Shown here: in pieces, positions 61,633 through 64,000 of the stretch
How the letters are laid out: each line of letters begins with the position of its first letter
Numbering within the stretch: the stretch's first letter is position 1
Assembly: GCA_964036045.1 (NCBI GenBank)
Contig: OZ038387.1
Coordinates: 60,670,604 to 60,734,603 of the forward strand
Direction of reading: 5' to 3'
Origin: Eutreptiella sp. 'Long Island Sound 2002'
Taxonomy: Eukaryota; Euglenozoa; Euglenophyceae; Eutreptiales; Eutreptiaceae
DNA length: 64,000 bases
Notes under the pieces: generated by a model
What the model was told of the DNA's origin: nothing
Database searches by the model: none
Seen by the model: the letters and a program-made list of their open reading frames with translations, nothing else
Position numbers and translations under genes: made by a program

Positions 61633-62011
61633 ACTGAGCTGGGTCTCCCACCGGAGGTTTTACAACCCATTTTAGGGTCCAGGGTAAGCAAGTGATTTTA
61701 GCAGCAAGCAGCAAGCAGCAAACAACGAGCGGCTAAAAACTATTTGTGGAGACACCATTCCCCAAGGTCATGATTTGCAGTAGCTCAAAACAACTGCAGA
61801 GCAAATGCGCATCATGAAACAAGTTTTGCGTGATTTTGGTCCCTCTAGCCCGTTTTATGGCCAGTTTGGTGTCCAAAAAGTGGCTATTTTTAGCATGTTT
61901 GCACACCGATCGTTCTGAAAGTCAAGGATAATCGCCCGTGTGTCAAGTAGGTCTCTCCAATGAGGGCCGTTGTTCTTCCATGGCGATTGAACCATAAGGA
62001 CCCAGCTCGGT
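61633..62011. mobile_element. 379-bp non-autonomous TIR element (MITE-like), copy B
   Basis: Ends ACTGAGCTGGGTC and GACCCAGCTCGGT are inverted repeats. Length equals copy A (12366-12744), and matching blocks occur in order: GGAGGTTTTACAACCCA, the GCAGCAAGCAGCAAGC block, GAAACAAGTT, TTTGGTGTCCAAAAA and TCTCCAATGAGGGCCGTT. It lies between the Gln-rich exon and the 3' end of the GH17 gene. Confidence 0.75.
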
Positions 62012-62230
62012 CCTAGTCGCAAGTGTTGATAGTAAGTATGGAGTGACAGTATTCAATAACATAGAGTAACTGTAGGGTAACACTTTTCCATGAACCTGCT
62101 GTGAGATTGTCCACATCCCCGGCAACTTGGCGAAATCTGCGACGAAAAAAGGATACTACCCGAGTCATTGTGCTCCCAAGGATGTACATCCTAGGGGCTG
62201 TTGGTGCATAAAAAATGGGGTCCGCCAAAA

Positions 62231-63421
62231 TCACTTGGTCACCTTACCAGAGAGCGCATACACCTGGCGGTTCTGGACTTCGTTCCACCTCATGTCCCAC
62301 TCTAAACCTTCTTGCAGCCCTCGTAGGCCTCTCAATATGTGCCAGGGCGCGGAGGAATCAGCGGTATGTGACAGCACACCTGAATACTTCAGAGCAAGTA
62401 AGCTGAACTTGGGAGTTCCATTTTCGTACATCAAACCAAAGTTCTTCTCCTCCACGCTGTCTTGCAAAGTGCCAGGCAAGGCCTGCTTGAGTTCCTCATC
62501 AAACGCTTCAAAAAGATACAGGTTGATTTTCCCATCGTTACCAAGACGGACAACGTTCCGAATGTACGTATTAGCATTGCGGACTGTGGCATCAACGTGT
62601 CCTGCAGTGGGCCACCCAGTCTCCCCAACAACAATGGGAAGGCCGTCTTCAGTGAAGGTCGGGTCCAGCCTCAGCAGGGCGGCACGCACTGCAGCGACCT
62701 GAACCATCATCAGGTTTTCATAAGTGACGCCACCAACAGTGTGCTCATCCTTCAGGAGAGCATAGTCCAGGGAGATGTCCTGGGGGTTGGCCCTGTATGT
62801 GAACCATGGGTAGATATTCACTGTGAAGGTACTCCCGTCGTCACGGAGCATTCGGGAGATGACGTGGATCATGTTGCCATATTCGCTGGAGAACGCCCCG
62901 TCTGCTGGTGGGTAGCTGACAGCCAGCATGTTGTACACGAATGGAACTGTCACTTTGATGGAATCTTTCAGCCCTGCGTCGCGAAGGGCCTGTCGCAAGT
63001 TGGTGAGAGCACCCACCAGGTGTGGTGCAAACACACCATTCCACCACGGAGCAAGTGGCTGGGTTCCGACGGCGATGCTCAGCTCCATGTCCTGAGCAAA
63101 GGGCTTCAGGGCGTTCACAATGGCATTCGCTTGGCTGTTGGCGTTGTTCGAAATGCCAGCCAGCTCTTCATTGGGGATACCAACCATCACATGCGTAGCA
63201 CCCACTGCTTGCAGTGCTGAGAGGTAAGCTGCGTCGTAGATGAAGGTTTTGTATCGCCGAAATGCCGCATATGCGTCGGTGAAGGTGTTGGCTGCCTCAG
63301 CTGGAGTCGGGGGGTTGGGGCATTCCTGTACTGCAAAATTGACGCCTACCCAGGCTGCAGTGTTGCAAAACTGCAAAGCGAGTAGTGTCACAACGTGAAT
63401 TACCCTGGTCTTCAACATCAT
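62231..63421 (-). CDS. secreted glycoside hydrolase family 17 protein (beta-1,3-glucanase-like), predicted acid/base Glu replaced by Gln
   Basis: A single intronless frame of 396 residues starts at 63421 (a second ATG is the next codon). Residues 1-23 form a signal peptide (VVTLLALQF core). The GH17 barrel follows: VGVNF at 25-29, the conserved VGIPNEEL near 80-87, SIAVGT at 115-120, VNIYPW at 201-206, and IVVGETGWPT with the nucleophile Glu at 267. Family members have Glu just after the AVGN/T motif as proton donor; here it is Gln121 (CAG, 63061-63059), one base from GAG. If alignment and base call are right, normal hydrolysis should be much reduced, so the protein may bind beta-1,3-glucan or be decaying. 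No stop or frameshift is present, which favours selection. Related enzymes remodel or digest cell-wall or storage beta-glucans. Confidence 0.88.
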   Translation of the reverse strand: MMLKTRVIHVVTLLALQFCNTAAWVGVNFAVQECPNPPTPAEAANTFTDAYAAFRRYKTFIYDAAYLSALQAVGATHVMVGIPNEELAGISNNANSQANAIVNALKPFAQDMELSIAVGTQPLAPWWNGVFAPHLVGALTNLRQALRDAGLKDSIKVTVPFVYNMLAVSYPPADGAFSSEYGNMIHVISRMLRDDGSTFTVNIYPWFTYRANPQDISLDYALLKDEHTVGGVTYENLMMVQVAAVRAALLRLDPTFTEDGLPIVVGETGWPTAGHVDATVRNANTYIRNVVRLGNDGKINLYLFEAFDEELKQALPGTLQDSVEEKNFGLMYENGTPKFSLLALKYSGVLSHTADSSAPWHILRGLRGLQEGLEWDMRWNEVQNRQVYALSGKVTK

Positions 63422-63846
63422 GAACGAAAGAAATGGGAACTATGAACAAGCAGAACACATTCCAGGCACTTTAAAAGCAATTGCGTGCACCGCTGTAGAA
63501 ACACCAACTTGGATCACAACTAGGACTTGTTTGACACCTCATGACACAGTCCCCACCATAAAGTTTGCTTTGCGACCACAGAACAGAATTCTCATGATAA
63601 AATCCTGCTGGGCACCTCCTCACACGAATCCCAACACAAATCTTGTCTGGCACCTTGTGAAACACACCCCATCACAAAGTCTGCTTTGTGATCTTAATAC
63701 AGAATCCCCATAACAAACTCCAAGTGGTTTGGAGTCTTTGCACGACCTTCCCTAACTCTAAAAAAAAATTAAACAGGGTATTACACCCAAAACCCCAAAA
63801 CAGTTGTTCCCGGCTGGGTGTTGCCACTCTTCTCCCTTGGGTACCC
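63422..63846. promoter_or_regulatory. 5' flank of the GH17 gene
   Basis: About 425 bp between the GH17 start and the 53-bp minisatellite. It contains diverged direct repeats around CACCTTGTGA and ACAAAGTCTGCTTTGTGA (an inverted motif near 63674-63691). The gene's promoter should lie here, but no TATA box or other element could be named with confidence. Confidence 0.3.
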
Positions 63847-64000
63847 TGGACTCTGGGATTGCAGTCCATTTCTACACAGGCATACAAATGTGGAGCAATT
63901 GGACTCTAGGATTGCAGTCCATCCCTACACAGGCATACACATGTGGATCACTTGGACTCTGGGATTGCAGTCCATAGCACAAACATGCAGACCAACACGG
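63847..64000. repeat. 53-bp minisatellite, at least three units, cut by the window end
   Basis: TGGACTCTGGGATTGCAGTCC begins at 63847, 63900 and 63953 (period 53); each full unit also has TACACAGGCATACA. It lies upstream of the GH17 gene and continues past the window. Confidence 0.9.

Overview
The window looks like nuclear DNA of a large, repeat-rich eukaryotic genome, most likely an alga or another protist. I cannot place it more precisely. The evidence is GT-AG introns of about 0.1 to 4 kb, eukaryote-type protein families (SLC25 mitochondrial carrier, eukaryotic-style CCA-adding enzyme, RRM protein, secreted family-17 glucanase), no operons, many microsatellites and minisatellites, long poly-G/poly-C runs and several families of short inverted-repeat elements. 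No rRNA gene, convincing tRNA gene, CRISPR array or intact retrotransposon polymerase was seen.

Most coding sequence is in short exons, so I built gene models by chaining exons on splice sites, matching intron phase and protein-family similarity. Best supported are: a two-exon SLC25 carrier (15304-16736, minus); a split CCA tRNA nucleotidyltransferase of at least eight exons over about 15 kb (30882-45716, minus); an unrecognised seven-exon protein (21376-22683, plus); an unrecognised membrane-protein gene (37274-38396, plus) nested in a CCA-gene intron; an RRM RNA-binding protein (53565-54545, minus); and an intronless GH17 protein with signal peptide (62231-63421, minus) whose predicted acid/base Glu is Gln. 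Single candidate exons lie near 0.6-1.7, 17.5, 18.8-19.2, 48.6-49.2, 53.4, 59.5 and 60.9-61.5 kb.

Layout: 0-15 kb is gene-poor, with one possible mitochondrial-protein exon, polyC-capped hairpin elements (7.3, 7.5, 10.7, 11.3 kb), a TGTGG array (9.85-10.03 kb) and a 379-bp terminal-inverted-repeat (TIR) element (12.4 kb). The carrier gene is at 15-17 kb. A more A+T-rich zone at 18-26 kb holds the seven-exon gene. Two clusters of a GATAAAACCACCCC box lie at 26.1-28.2 kb. From 31 to 46 kb the CCA gene's introns hold a nested gene, a 1.1-kb TIR element with a truncated copy, hairpin repeats and GT-rich arrays. From 49.8 to 53.1 kb is a satellite block: a 10-bp satellite of about 1.45 kb open in all three minus-strand frames, a 191-bp tandem array, and flanking CGTGTAATTTTT repeats ending in a near-perfect 79-bp-arm palindrome. 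From 53 to 64 kb are the RRM and GH17 genes, an 84-bp minisatellite and a second 379-bp TIR element.

The genes do not form a pathway. They are ordinary housekeeping or secreted functions embedded in mobile and tandem repeats.
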